Assembly (NCBI GenBank): GCA_030737835.1
Contig: CM060849.1
Span: forward strand, 23,172,074 to 23,236,073
Direction of reading: 5' to 3'
Source: Acorus gramineus
Taxonomy: Eukaryota; Streptophyta; Magnoliopsida; Acorales; Acoraceae
DNA: 64,000 nt
This document shows positions 63,433 to 64,000 of this stretch, piece after piece. Below the pieces are notes generated by a model. The model did no database searches. It was given only the letters and a program-made list of their open reading frames with translations, and had not been told where the DNA came from. Position 1 is the stretch's first letter. Each line of letters opens with the position of its first letter. A program made the translations under genes and the position numbers.

Positions 63433-64000
63433 TTCAAGCAGTTTAGAGGAGGCTGGTTTGGCCGATGTTAAGATTTTGATAATAAATTGTCCTAGTAAAA
63501 TGTCCATCAATTTTGTTTTTATTCACGTTTGTCAAAATTAATATAAAAAGTAAGAATAAATGTTATTCTAGTTTTTAAGTGGAACAGAAAAGTCTCATTT
63601 TCATTTCAAAATCAAAACAACTATTTACACTTCATTCGAATTATTTTTTATATTAAACAGGATAAGTTGTCATCTTCCATCACTTATTCATACAATTACC
63701 TTTTATCACATCATTTATTCCCTTGTGAAACCAATTTAGAGAGTTATATCTATATCTTATTCAACGCGACTTGTTTTATAGTGGCCAGAAGAATAAAATG
63801 TGTGTGAAAATCCTTGTAAAATCGGGATTGTTCGTTGAAGTTTGGAGAGGACCCGACCTTTTTTCTTCTTGTTTTTTTTTCTTAGAAAAGGATATATTTT
63901 ACTATCAACACTTATATTAAAAATAGGTTACAAGTTCGAAGGGTGGTGAAAAGAAAAAAGAGAAGTAAGAGGACCCAACCTAAAATTGGAATGATTTGGT

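Noticed and set aside
1..64000. Intact tRNA genes, CRISPR arrays, bacterial operons
   Set aside because: No cloverleaf with intact A and B boxes was found, and the DNA is clearly nuclear plant sequence, so prokaryotic systems are not expected.

Overview
The window is nuclear DNA of a flowering plant. Its genes are split by GT-AG introns. The families present are plant-specific: a root meristem growth factor/GOLVEN-type peptide precursor, a plastid-type methyltransferase, a PLATZ factor, a DUF247 protein and two plant 'serine-rich' proteins. Intergenic DNA is very AT-rich and crowded with small inverted-repeat transposons, while two genes (DUF247 and the larger serine-rich protein) are strikingly GC-rich. 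That contrast resembles monocot genomes, but this is only an inference and the species is not determined.

Layout. 1-2700: intergenic, with one terminal-inverted-repeat element (1021-1670). 2719-3841 (-): a secreted-peptide locus with one signal-peptide exon and two alternative 3' ends, each ending in a different RGF/GOLVEN-like 13-mer. 4900-5200: a GC-rich stretch with five ACGT cores and a TATA box but no recognisable gene. 5220-14740: gene desert with a solo-LTR-like element (11612-12341). 14750-19405 (+): seven-exon chloroplast-type SAM methyltransferase whose sixth intron carries a foldback element. 20808-21708 (-): PLATZ zinc-binding protein. 22000-29800: desert with tandem duplications and Tourist-like MITEs. 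29891-32431 (+): three-exon DUF247 protein. 36185-36363: a 5S rRNA-derived retroposon inside perfect-looking target duplications. 38901-39251 (+) and 48779-49498 (-): two divergent members of one serine-rich family. Between them lie a Tourist-like MITE, a 2.56-kb element that appears to have captured gene fragments (42094-44653), and a broken LINE (45459-46440). 49700-64000: desert with foldback elements and a repeated about 100-bp segment.

The genes do not form a pathway: they are independent transcription units of a plant chromosome arm. The most notable biology is the peptide locus. Phase-compatible splice sites let one signal peptide and one propeptide lead to two unlike RGF peptides. The second most notable is the 5S-headed retroposon. 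All exon models were built by eye from reading frame, splice signals and family knowledge; no alignment or transcript evidence was available.
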